From positions 1 through 22,978 of IMG/VR virus record IMGVR_UViG_3300048440_000256: a stretch of DNA of 22,978 nucleotides. One strand, given 5' to 3'. Positions 1-6,082 of the stretch are shown here, one piece after another; position 1 is the first letter of the stretch, and the number at the start of each line of letters is the position of its first letter. A program made the translations under genes and the position numbers. Under the pieces are notes generated by a model. The model was not told the DNA's origin and did no database searches. It worked only from the letters and a program-made list of their open reading frames with translations. This stretch comes from a virus.

Positions 1-2
1 AT

Positions 3-602
3 GAATACGAAGCACTCCTACATATAAACCACGAGTCTTTGCCAGAAATAATAGATTATAACAATGGCAGACTTATTAAAGAATGGGTTGAAGGAGAGCC
101 ACTTGATTGTGTACATATTACACCAACTAAAGAACTTATAAGAAATTTTACAAAATACACTAAAGAGTTATTTGATATTGTTCATAGTAGTAATTACGTT
201 TTATTAGACTATACTCTTAAAAACATAGCTTATAACGAAGGCCAGTTTAGGTATTTTGATTTTGATGCTTCAGTGCGTTTTGATGTAATTCTCACACCTT
301 TGTTAGGATCAGGTAGACATTTTAGTAGACCATATGAAAGTTTACTAGCTAACGTACACTATACAGATGATTACTTTGCGTATGCCTGTGTAATATATAC
401 TTGCATGATAGGTAGTGTACCATATTTAAATGATGAGAAAAATTCAGAGTTAGCCAAGAAAAATTATCAAACAACTTACAAAAATATAGTACCAAAATTT
501 ACGACAAAACTTTTAGAAACAGGATTGAGCAAAAAGGAAGTAGACTTTATCATAGCGTGTCTTAATCCTTTTCAAACCAATAGACCTACAAGTTTTTTAT
601 AA
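3..602 (+). CDS. Serine/threonine protein-kinase-like protein, C-terminal part (5' end outside window)
   Basis: The reading frame is open to the left edge of the window, so this is the C-terminal part of a longer protein; a TTG at 39 is not a convincing start. About 199 codons are visible. The pattern follows the C-lobe of eukaryotic-type kinases. A catalytic-loop-like VLLDYTLKN (Asp near nt 207) is followed by FDFD, a DFG-like metal-binding motif, then RPYESLL in the place of the APE motif. YTDDYFAYACVIY and a terminal GSVPYL resemble the helix-F and later segments of the fold. The usual His-Arg before the catalytic Asp is missing. It converges tail to tail with the next gene, overlapping it by six bases. 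Substrate and role are unknown. An inactive or small-molecule kinase is possible. Confidence 0.7.
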   Translation, partial: EYEALLHINHESLPEIIDYNNGRLIKEWVEGEPLDCVHITPTKELIRNFTKYTKELFDIVHSSNYVLLDYTLKNIAYNEGQFRYFDFDASVRFDVILTPLLGSGRHFSRPYESLLANVHYTDDYFAYACVIYTCMIGSVPYLNDEKNSELAKKNYQTTYKNIVPKFTTKLLETGLSKKEVDFIIACLNPFQTNRPTSFL

Positions 603-1175
603 GAGATCGTTGTAAATCGCCATTGCTGATGTAATACGAGTTGACTTACGTATAGAAGACTTAATTGATTTGTCAGATTTTTTAACCACGTCTTGTTCTA
701 ATGCCCAAAGTTTAAACTTAAAGAGTTCTTCTTTGCTTTCGTTATTGTCGCGAATAAAGTCATACACTGCGTGGTCAACTTTGTTTGTTTTTACTTTAAC
801 ATCTTGGTCAAGGCTTAATAGTTGATTTTCTTTTTCTTGTGTCTGTTGGTCTAGCTCAGCTGTTTGCTTTTCGAGAATTTCTTTACGTTCCATAAGGAAA
901 CGCATTCCTAGCATTTCCTCTGCCAAGGCTTGCGCTTGCGCATTAACTAATTCACCAAATTCACGAGCGCTTTCTCTTTTAAATTCTGAAGTAGTTTCAA
1001 CAAGCTTTTCTGGATCCCAACCTTCTGAAACTAACGCATTATAATCTGCATTGTCTCCTACTTCAACCATGTAATTAACTTTTTCGTTATTAGGATTTGT
1101 ATATACAACTTCAATTAAGCTGTAGTTTTCATCCATGTAATACGCCGCGTCAACCGCGCCACTAAATTCTGCCAT
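597..1175 (-). CDS. Hypothetical protein, probable virion-associated, coiled-coil
   Basis: This is a 192-residue acidic protein with no signal peptide. Residues 1-60 look globular with beta-strand character. Residues about 75-135 are a long Glu/Gln/Lys-rich helix likely to form a coiled coil (ERKEILEKQTAELDQQ). The start has an AAGGA ribosome site and lies 11 bases after the upstream gene. It is the last of three co-directional genes behind a T4-type late promoter (2408-2415). I infer a structural or assembly role from that context only; I do not recognise the family. Confidence 0.75.
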   Translation of the reverse strand: MAEFSGAVDAAYYMDENYSLIEVVYTNPNNEKVNYMVEVGDNADYNALVSEGWDPEKLVETTSEFKRESAREFGELVNAQAQALAEEMLGMRFLMERKEILEKQTAELDQQTQEKENQLLSLDQDVKVKTNKVDHAVYDFIRDNNESKEELFKFKLWALEQDVVKKSDKSIKSSIRKSTRITSAMAIYNDLL

Positions 1176-1186
1176 AATATAAATCC

Positions 1187-2188
1187 TTAGTTAGTTAATG
1201 TTGCTTTTAATGTATAAGAGTTGATTGTTGTGGGAGTACCATTAGGAAACTCTTGTGTTCGATAATCAGACGTACTTACAAATCTTTGTGTATAACCAGA
1301 AGCTGATGAACCACTTAATCTTGTATCAGCCATTACTGAACCCATAGTATTACCAGATCCATTTAAGTTATATCTTAAAACTGAATCAAAACCCGCTATG
1401 CCTGTTCCGTTCACTGCAGCGTTTTGTATCATTGGTCCAAATATATCGTCAAACATAGATAAAGACATTTCTCTTATATCGCTATTTGCGTAACTCCAAT
1501 ATACTGGCATAAAGCTAGGCGTGTTGGCTGCCGGAGTAACTTTATGTAAATAATAATTACTAACAGTCGTAGGTTGGTCCTGAGTTTCACCAATGCCTCC
1601 CGCAGTGTACGCGGCAGCATTTGCTCTAGTATCAATGAATACCGGTGTTGATGATATTAGTGTTGAACCGGAAACACTGCTTGATGAAGATATATGATAC
1701 ATGCCACCCGAGTTGGCATCTACTGTTCCGTTTTGAATAATTGCCATTGCTGGTGCAATAAAGAATTCGTAGCAATCAGCCAAGTCCATAGACTGAAGAT
1801 CGCCAGCAGTTGGAGTCATAAGCAATGGAAACCTATGCAAGTCTGTATCAGTAGGTAATGCAGGAGGAGAACCGCTTACTGATTGGCTAATACGAGCGTA
1901 TGTACCGCCTGCGACGGTGGATATGTCAGGTGTATTGCCTGAGGTAGCAAAGCCACCTTGAGCTGCAGTTGTAGATGTACTTGCACCAGCCTGCATTCTT
2001 GTGTCAGAACCTATCGTACCTAAATTTCCACCAGAATTAACTACCGATAAATTAACGGTGGTATTTAAAGAATACAAATAAGCAATTCTTCGTAATACCT
2101 GACCTTCATACGGGTCAAAGGCTGGGTTTGGCATATCAAGGCCAACGCCAGCTCCCGTTAAATCACCTTGTAATATCCAACCTGCCAT
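1187..2188 (-). CDS. Putative virion structural protein (fibre or decoration-like)
   Basis: A 333-residue protein very rich in Gly, Ser, Thr and Asn, with long low-complexity beta-type segments in residues 50-110 and 160-200. No signal peptide or membrane segment is seen. This composition is typical of phage tail-fibre or head-decoration proteins. Its ATG overlaps the stop of the upstream 60-residue gene (TAATG) and has only a weak ribosome site, so translation is probably coupled. Late promoter control and neighbours support a virion role. The exact family is not recognised. Confidence 0.7.
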   Translation of the reverse strand: MAGWILQGDLTGAGVGLDMPNPAFDPYEGQVLRRIAYLYSLNTTVNLSVVNSGGNLGTIGSDTRMQAGASTSTTAAQGGFATSGNTPDISTVAGGTYARISQSVSGSPPALPTDTDLHRFPLLMTPTAGDLQSMDLADCYEFFIAPAMAIIQNGTVDANSGGMYHISSSSSVSGSTLISSTPVFIDTRANAAAYTAGGIGETQDQPTTVSNYYLHKVTPAANTPSFMPVYWSYANSDIREMSLSMFDDIFGPMIQNAAVNGTGIAGFDSVLRYNLNGSGNTMGSVMADTRLSGSSASGYTQRFVSTSDYRTQEFPNGTPTTINSYTLKATLTN

Positions 2189-2370
2189 TACGCTGGCAAG
2201 CCGTAAATTCTAAAAGTTTCATTACCAGCTGAGTCACGTATAATAAGTTTGTGGTCAACAGCTTTAATGAAATCAATAATTGTGGTTTGGGTAACTGTAT
2301 CCATCGTTGCGATGTTTTGCATTTGTAATGCGTTATCTATGACAGTTGTCGTCGATACTTTAATGGCCAT
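2188..2370 (-). CDS. Small virion-type protein with MAIKVS...VID N-terminus
   Basis: A 60-residue protein. An AAGGAG site directly abuts an upstream ATG at 2376, so the ATG at 2370 is the better start. It also gives the N-terminus MAIKVSTTTVIDN, which resembles the opening of many short structural or fibre-associated proteins in marine T4-like phages (family memory, not a search). It is the first gene after the late promoter, with a predicted leader of about 32 bases. Its stop overlaps the start of the next gene. Function is unknown; a virion component is the best guess. Confidence 0.7.
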   Translation of the reverse strand: MAIKVSTTTVIDNALQMQNIATMDTVTQTTIIDFIKAVDHKLIIRDSAGNETFRIYGLPA

Positions 2371-2407
2371 GTTCATCTCCTTTGCTAAATTGACTAGGCA
2401 TTACAGT

Positions 2408-2415
2408 TATTTATA
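2408..2415 (-). promoter_or_regulatory. T4-type late promoter (TATAAATA)
   Basis: The leftward strand carries an exact TATAAATA, the box recognised by gp55 with host RNA polymerase in T4. The expected start near 2402 gives a leader of about 32 bases to the ATG at 2370. It would drive the three leftward virion-type genes. Confidence 0.75.
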
Positions 2416-2422
2416 ATAAATA
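2415..2422 (+). promoter_or_regulatory. Possible late promoter, variant box AATAAATA
   Basis: AATAAATA on the rightward strand has one mismatch to the late consensus and directly adjoins the leftward box at 2408-2415. Expected start is near 2428, giving a 44-base leader to the gene at 2472. A second near-match at 2450-2457 (TATAAATT) would begin transcription inside the ribosome site and is less likely. Confidence 0.4.
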
Positions 2423-2471
2423 AAAGTATTGAAGTCTTTGTAATGCGCATATAAATTTAATGGAGAATAAC

Positions 2472-2801
2472 ATGGCAGACAAGACAACTATCGATGCAGA
2501 AGCAGCGGCAGCTATTGACGTGAACGGAGACGGTCATATCTCAGCTGAAGAAATGGCAATGCATTTAGAATTCAAACGCAAAGCATTAGAGGATAAAGAC
2601 GCTCAGCGTGACGCTATCCGTAAAATGGCTTGGTTTTCACTTATTGGATTATTAGTATATCCATTAGCAATCATTTTAACTTCTTGGTTAAACTTAGACA
2701 CAGCGGCTGGATTAGTTGCTGATATTGCACCAACATACTTTGCATCAATTGCGGTATTGGTTTCAGCATTCTTTGCTGCTGATGCAGTAGGCAAAAAATA
2801 A
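2472..2801 (+). CDS. EF-hand calcium-binding membrane protein
   Basis: A 109-residue protein. The start at 2472 is chosen over the ATG at 2460 because GGAG (2462-2465) precedes it at normal spacing. Residues about 16-27 form a canonical EF-hand loop, DVNGDGHISAEE, with all expected acidic ligands. A charged helix follows, then two predicted transmembrane helices (about residues 48-70 and 78-100). The EF-hand would face the cytoplasm or the periplasm depending on topology, which I cannot tell. It converges with the leftward early block at a shared terminator. Function is unknown; membrane-linked calcium sensing is only a structural inference. Confidence 0.8.
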   Translation: MADKTTIDAEAAAAIDVNGDGHISAEEMAMHLEFKRKALEDKDAQRDAIRKMAWFSLIGLLVYPLAIILTSWLNLDTAAGLVADIAPTYFASIAVLVSAFFAADAVGKK

Positions 2802-2805
2802 AACA

Positions 2806-2839
2806 AAAATAGGGAGGCTAAATTAATAACCTCCCTATT
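2806..2839 (-). terminator. Rho-independent terminator ending the leftward early/tRNA transcript
   Basis: A perfect 10-base-pair stem, AATAGGGAGG (2808-2817) with CCTCCCTATT (2830-2839), closes a 12-base loop. Reading leftward the stem is followed by a T-rich run (TTTTTGTTTT), the classic intrinsic terminator layout. It may also slow rightward transcripts from the EF-hand gene, but no T-tract lies on that side. Confidence 0.85.
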
Positions 2840-3253
2840 ACTCGGGTCTTCTATGTGATCTTTAGGCTGTGTGTTACACCTCTCCTAGGCTGATCCTGCC
2901 AATTGGTCAGGGTAGCTGGACTTGAACCAACGACCTTCGCATTCCAAGTGCGACACTCTACCATACTGAGCTACACCCTGTTAAACTATATTAATCTGCG
3001 CCTTGGTTCTTTGACGATATTGTCTGGCAAAGTTTAGGTCCGGTTCCCTCATTTGCAAGACGCAGGTTAATATAGTTTTCGTGGGAGAGACTTTCTGCAG
3101 TGCCTCTCCCCTTATCTACAATCTCGTTAGTAGCAAACGTCCGGGTTTCCTTCGGTACCGGCGATTATACCCACCTAACAAAACCTTGTACATTGGCTGT
3201 TAGGCTTTTCATTGGCCGATATTAGTCTTTACTCTCTAATACCCGCCTCTGAA
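2840..3253 (-). ncRNA. Putative structured non-coding RNA with embedded tRNA-Pro
   Basis: This 414-base stretch lies between the stop of the 3254-3580 gene and a terminator, and has no convincing reading frame apart from the tRNA. Several inverted repeats suggest a folded RNA on the leftward transcript. The longest has arms of 23 bases (2983-3005 and 3056-3078), with one mismatch and one wobble, ending two bases before the tRNA. Others are 3083-3089 with 3104-3110 (7 bp), 3174-3180 with 3198-3204 (7 bp), and 3220-3225 with 3236-3241 (6 bp, extended by GGC/GCC). A repeated motif GTCCGGTTCC (3038-3047) / GTCCGGGTTTCC (3139-3150) occurs in two loops. It would be made by transcription from the promoter at 3789-3817. 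I cannot assign an RNA family. Confidence 0.6.
2904..2980 (-). tRNA. tRNA-Pro (anticodon UGG)
   Basis: A full cloverleaf can be drawn. The acceptor is CAGGGTG with TACCCTG (one G-U pair). The D arm is GCTC/GAGT, with a G-U pair closing. The anticodon stem is TCGCA/TGCGA with loop CTTGGAA, anticodon TGG. The T arm is GTTGG/CCAGC with loop TTCAAGT. The 3' CCA is encoded. It reads CCA and probably other CCN codons. It is 77 bases and sits in the middle of the structured non-coding region. Confidence 0.93.
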
Positions 3254-3580
3254 TTATGCTCGAGTGTACTTTACGTTCCACTCGTCTTTGTCGGACCACG
3301 TTCCTCGGCTTTCAAAAAACTTTCCTACAATCCCAGGAAATGTTTCTAATAGACGATCCTTTGGCATTAACATTTGATATTCAATTAACTCTTTCGAGTA
3401 TACTGGTGTGGAAGAGCCAAGTTCCCATACTTCGCCAGTTTTAACATTTTCCATCAAAATATTTTTTGCTTCAATAGCATACTGACCTTGGTCTAGTGTT
3501 TTAAACACTGCCTTTGCACGATTGTTTGGCTTATGTGTTAGTGTGCTTCCAACGTCACTTGCTTTAATTACTGTTTTCAT
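3254..3580 (-). CDS. Hypothetical early protein
   Basis: A 108-residue soluble protein, basic in its first third (KPNNRAKAVFK) and acidic/aromatic near the C-terminus. No recognisable domain, signal peptide or membrane helix is seen. An AAGGAAC ribosome site precedes the ATG. It follows the 52-residue gene by 18 bases and shares its sigma-70 promoter, so it is probably an early takeover protein. The structured RNA and tRNA-Pro lie directly downstream. Confidence 0.75.
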   Translation of the reverse strand: MKTVIKASDVGSTLTHKPNNRAKAVFKTLDQGQYAIEAKNILMENVKTGEVWELGSSTPVYSKELIEYQMLMPKDRLLETFPGIVGKFFESRGTWSDKDEWNVKYTRA

Positions 3581-3598
3581 AATATAGAGTTCCTTTAT

Positions 3599-3757
3599 TT
3601 ATATTTCCATCATAGCGAATTTAGCAGCAATGCGAAATTCTTTTTTAGTTGCCTGAGAAAAATCAAAACCTTCAATTTCCATTTGCTCTTCAATGTTAAG
3701 TGCAACTTTGTCTGAGCATTTACAAACTTTCATAATGTCTTTAATTACGATACGCAT
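3599..3757 (-). CDS. Small hypothetical early protein (52 aa)
   Basis: A 52-codon frame begins MRIVIKDIMKVCKCSDK and ends at 3599. The start has GGAAAGAGAATCAAA upstream, with purine-rich GGAAAG at normal spacing. It is the first gene after the early promoter at 3789-3817. Residues 12-14 form a CKC pair that could bind metal. A helical C-terminal half follows. The family is unknown. Its reality rests on the promoter, ribosome site and tight packing with the next gene. Confidence 0.7.
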   Translation of the reverse strand: MRIVIKDIMKVCKCSDKVALNIEEQMEIEGFDFSQATKKEFRIAAKFAMMEI

Positions 3758-3788
3758 TTTGATTCTCTTTCCATTTGTTTATATAATC

Positions 3789-3817
3789 AATATAACTGAT
3801 TCTAAGGAGAATGTCAA
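3789..3817 (-). promoter_or_regulatory. Early sigma-70 promoter P1
   Basis: The leftward strand reads TTGACA, 17 bases, TATATT, with AGAATCAG in the spacer just before the -10 box. It precedes the 52-residue gene at 3599-3757. The same cassette recurs at 4088, 14161 and 14389. Confidence 0.85.
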
Positions 3818-3820
3818 TAG

Positions 3821-4060
3821 TTAATTTTGATATATTGAAGTTTTGATAAATTCAATGTCTGTATTTACTCCCAAGACTTGAGAAGCCAATTCATCAAGAT
3901 GGTCAAAATTATCAGATTGAAATAGGTAAAGTGGATTACCACCAGCAGGACCATTAGCTTGTAATAGAGTTGCCGAACACCCGTGATCTTTTGCGAATTG
4001 CTGAACCTCTTCGTTAGTTGGTTCGTGAGATATGTCAAGCTCGATATTGTAAGTTGTCAT
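3821..4060 (-). CDS. Hypothetical early protein (79 aa)
   Basis: A 79-residue acidic soluble protein starting MTTYNIELDISHEPTNEEV. It alternates predicted strands and helices, consistent with a small alpha/beta fold, but no family is recognised. An AAGGAAAATACT ribosome site precedes the ATG. It has its own consensus promoter (4088-4116), and promoter P1 of the next gene lies directly after its stop. Confidence 0.75.
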   Translation of the reverse strand: MTTYNIELDISHEPTNEEVQQFAKDHGCSATLLQANGPAGGNPLYLFQSDNFDHLDELASQVLGVNTDIEFIKTSIYQN

Positions 4061-4087
4061 AGTATTTTCCTTTGTTTATTTAATTCT

Positions 4088-4116
4088 AATATAACTGATT
4101 CTAAAGAGAATGTCAA
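4088..4116 (-). promoter_or_regulatory. Early sigma-70 promoter P2
   Basis: TTGACA, 17 bases, TATATT on the leftward strand, with AGAATCAG before and AGAATTA after the -10 box. It drives the 79-residue gene at 3821-4060. Confidence 0.85.
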
Positions 4117-4124
4117 TAGTTAAA

Positions 4125-4496
4125 TTAGGCTGCTAATTTTGGAAAATACGCAAAAGCTACAAAACCTGTTGGAGCAACAACAACCATTGTACCTTCGTCG
4201 TCAACAATTATATCACCTATTGATACGGATGCCATACGTGAAAATCTTTCGATGTTTGACTCTGGACCAATGTTACCAATTTCAAAAACTTGGTTAAAGT
4301 CTTCAGCAGTAATAGTTGAAACATGTGTGTAATACTCTTCAGCAAAAGCATCACCGGCTAAGTTACCGATGTTAGTTCCTCTTAAATCCATTGACATTTT
4401 CATCTTTGCTGAATATGCAGGTACTGTTTTACCAGCATTAACCGCATCAACGATTTCGTTTGTCATTTGGATTTGATATAGTTTAAACTTTTTCAT
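4125..4496 (-). CDS. Hypothetical early protein (123 aa)
   Basis: A 123-residue protein starting MKKFKLYQIQMTNEIVDAV. The middle is mixed helix and strand. The C-terminal third (SVSIGDIIVDDEGTMVVVAPTGF) resembles a small beta-barrel or SH3-like strand set. No signal peptide is seen. It has its own promoter (4523-4551) and an AAGGAATATGTT ribosome site. Function unknown. Confidence 0.75.
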   Translation of the reverse strand: MKKFKLYQIQMTNEIVDAVNAGKTVPAYSAKMKMSMDLRGTNIGNLAGDAFAEEYYTHVSTITAEDFNQVFEIGNIGPESNIERFSRMASVSIGDIIVDDEGTMVVVAPTGFVAFAYFPKLAA

Positions 4497-4522
4497 AACA
4501 TATTCCTTTATTTGTTGATTCT

Positions 4523-4551
4523 AATTTACCATATTAGAACAGGAATGTCAA
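4523..4551 (-). promoter_or_regulatory. Early sigma-70 promoter P3
   Basis: TTGACA, 17 bases, TAAATT on the leftward strand. AGAATCAA follows the -10 box near the expected start point. It drives the gene at 4125-4496. Confidence 0.8.
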
Positions 4552-4570
4552 TAGTTAATTTAAGTTTATT

Positions 4571-4888
4571 TTAATTATATTCGTCTTCAGCAACTTGGTT
4601 TTTACCAGATTCACCAGTTACAATCATTTCACCTTCTTCGTTTTCACCATATGTAGGGTATGTATGTACAACGTCTTCCGCAGTAATTAATGAATTTATA
4701 TTAATTGTAAATCCAGAAGCCCCGCGATCGGTTATATAAACGTGTCCATTGTCGCCGTCAGTATCTGTTGCATCGTATACGCCTTCGCCTGATGCATTCA
4801 TATGTACGTAAACTGCTGACGCTAAAATAGTACCAGTACTTAAGTTGTCAACCATTTCTTGTAATTCTGCTAACGTAAAGTTATCCAT
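4571..4888 (-). CDS. Hypothetical acidic protein
   Basis: A 105-residue, strongly acidic protein (MDNFTLAELQEMVDN at the start, ending in a Glu/Asp-rich tail). No cysteine, signal peptide or membrane helix is seen. Its start overlaps the end of the nuclease gene by eight bases, so the two are probably translated together from the divergent late promoter at 5417-5424. Asp-rich DATDTDGDNG near residues 40-49 could bind a divalent ion, but it is not a complete EF-hand. Function unknown. Confidence 0.7.
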   Translation of the reverse strand: MDNFTLAELQEMVDNLSTGTILASAVYVHMNASGEGVYDATDTDGDNGHVYITDRGASGFTININSLITAEDVVHTYPTYGENEEGEMIVTGESGKNQVAEDEYN

Positions 4889-5363
4889 TCTTTTTCGCCT
4901 TCTTTTCCATAATTTTTACTGCTTTGTCGTATGCTTCTTTTGATACAACACCTTCGCTCAATAAACGTTTTCTATTCGCCTCGTGTCCTGCTTGTGTATC
5001 TTCTTTAGATCCACCCATATAAGGAACGCAGTGTCCAGTTTCTGCCATGATATCGGTAATCATTCTACCATCTTCAGCAATAAAATCGCCAAGGATACGT
5101 CCAAATTTACCTTTCATATCCTCACCATTACGCGCAATTTGTGTTTTAAGAATACATTGTTTACCTAATAATTTCTTTAACTGTTCTTTGGCTGCTAGAC
5201 CAAAAACCTTTTCGACTTTATCTGATGTTCTCGATTCTGGTGTATCAATACCCATAATTCGCACTCTTTCATCAGCTAAAACCACGCCGAAGCCCAATTC
5301 AATATCACAGTCTACTGTGTCGCCGTCGACTACTCTATTAATGTTTGCTCTATACTCGTACAT
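4881..5363 (-). CDS. Staphylococcal-nuclease-like (thermonuclease) protein
   Basis: A 160-residue SNase-fold protein, about the size of mature Staphylococcus nuclease. The catalytic set is present: VVDGDT with Asp15, then RIMGIDTPES with Arg35, Asp40, Thr41 and Glu43, and KFGRILGD with Arg89. These match the known calcium-binding and catalytic residues of the family. The family cuts DNA or RNA in a calcium-dependent reaction giving 3'-phosphates. No signal peptide is seen, so it would act inside the cell. It is the first leftward gene from the palindromic late promoter at 5417-5428. A role in host nucleic-acid breakdown is likely but inferred. Confidence 0.9.
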   Translation of the reverse strand: MYEYRANINRVVDGDTVDCDIELGFGVVLADERVRIMGIDTPESRTSDKVEKVFGLAAKEQLKKLLGKQCILKTQIARNGEDMKGKFGRILGDFIAEDGRMITDIMAETGHCVPYMGGSKEDTQAGHEANRKRLLSEGVVSKEAYDKAVKIMEKKAKKNG

Positions 5364-5416
5364 AATTGTTACACTCCCAATTCGATTTCATTTAAATTCT
5401 CTGTTGAATACGCTAA

Positions 5417-5424
5417 TATTTATA
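5417..5424 (-). promoter_or_regulatory. Leftward half of divergent late promoter
   Basis: An exact TATAAATA on the leftward strand forms half of a perfect 12-base palindrome (TATTTATAAATA, 5417-5428). The expected start near 5411 gives a 48-base leader to the nuclease ATG at 5363. Confidence 0.75.
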
Positions 5425-5428
5425 AATA
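5421..5428 (+). promoter_or_regulatory. Rightward half of divergent late promoter
   Basis: An exact TATAAATA on the rightward strand shares four bases with the leftward box. The expected start near 5434 gives a 61-base leader to the gene at 5495. I see no other clear promoter in the following 5.6 kb, so it may drive the whole exported/membrane block. Confidence 0.8.
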
Positions 5429-5494
5429 AAAGGAATAGCAAAATTTGGCTGCGCGGTTGTGCCTTAATCGCATGTATTAATTTGGAGAAAGATT

Positions 5495-6082
5495 ATGTTT
5501 GTTAAAAAAGCAATGGTATGGTTATACGCAATATGTTTGATCGCGATTTTCATTACTATGGGAACGATAGCTTCAGCAGAAGATGTTGAATGTCCAACAG
5601 GTTACGTATGTACAAAATCAGGTACTGACAGTAATATCAATTCTACTGGTACGATGGAAACTACAATTAACCAACCACCTCCTACAGCAATCTCCCCACA
5701 ATTTTCAGCAGGCAATAATACGGACTTATGTACTATCGGCGTATCAGCTGCGGTTCAAACGCAGATCCTAGGTATTTCTGGTGGTGGTACATTCACTGAA
5801 GAAAATTGTCAGAGATTAAAGAATGCAAAAACATTATATGATATGGGAATGAAGGTGGCAGCGGTATCCGTGATGTGTCAGGATACTGGTGTTTTTGACG
5901 CAATGATGCAAGCCGGAACACCCTGCCCGTACGATGGACAAATTGGTGAGGCTGCCAAACTTGGTTGGGAAACTCACGTAGCAGAAACTAAAAAAGAACT
6001 TAAATTAATGGGACCTATAGATGCAGAAAAAGTTGCTCCTGCTGTTGGCGCTGGCATTCTGGCCTTCTTACTCTTCCTCTGA
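5495..6082 (+). CDS. Exported cysteine-containing protein with C-terminal hydrophobic tail
   Basis: A 195-residue protein with a Sec-type signal peptide (about residues 1-29, probable cleavage after IASA). The mature part has several cysteines in short motifs (CPTGYVC, DLCTIG, ENCQ, VMCQD, TPCPYD), suggesting disulfides in the periplasm. Residues 50-75 are Thr/Pro/Gln-rich. The last 15 residues (APAVGAGILAFLLFL) are a short hydrophobic tail that could anchor it. GGAG precedes the ATG at normal spacing. It is first in the late block, and its 3' end overlaps the next gene by 62 bases. Family not recognised. Confidence 0.8.
   Translation: MFVKKAMVWLYAICLIAIFITMGTIASAEDVECPTGYVCTKSGTDSNINSTGTMETTINQPPPTAISPQFSAGNNTDLCTIGVSAAVQTQILGISGGGTFTEENCQRLKNAKTLYDMGMKVAAVSVMCQDTGVFDAMMQAGTPCPYDGQIGEAAKLGWETHVAETKKELKLMGPIDAEKVAPAVGAGILAFLLFL

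Noticed and set aside
2460-2471. Upstream ATG for the EF-hand protein
   Set aside because: The GGAG ribosome site lies just inside this start, so the ATG at 2472 is the real one.
2840-3253. Group I intron, tmRNA or RNase P RNA
   Set aside because: The region lies between a complete gene stop and a complete tRNA, so there is no split exon. I found no tmRNA-like tag frame or alanine tRNA-like ends, and no RNase P conserved core.
3596-3603. Exact TATAAATA on the leftward strand ahead of the 3254-3580 gene
   Set aside because: It overlaps the stop codon of the 52-residue gene and would start transcription at or within the ribosome site. The pair is better explained by the early promoter at 3789.
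4983-5505. Rightward frames opposite the nuclease gene
   Set aside because: The nuclease has complete catalytic motifs on the other strand, and these frames have compositions expected of antisense reading.
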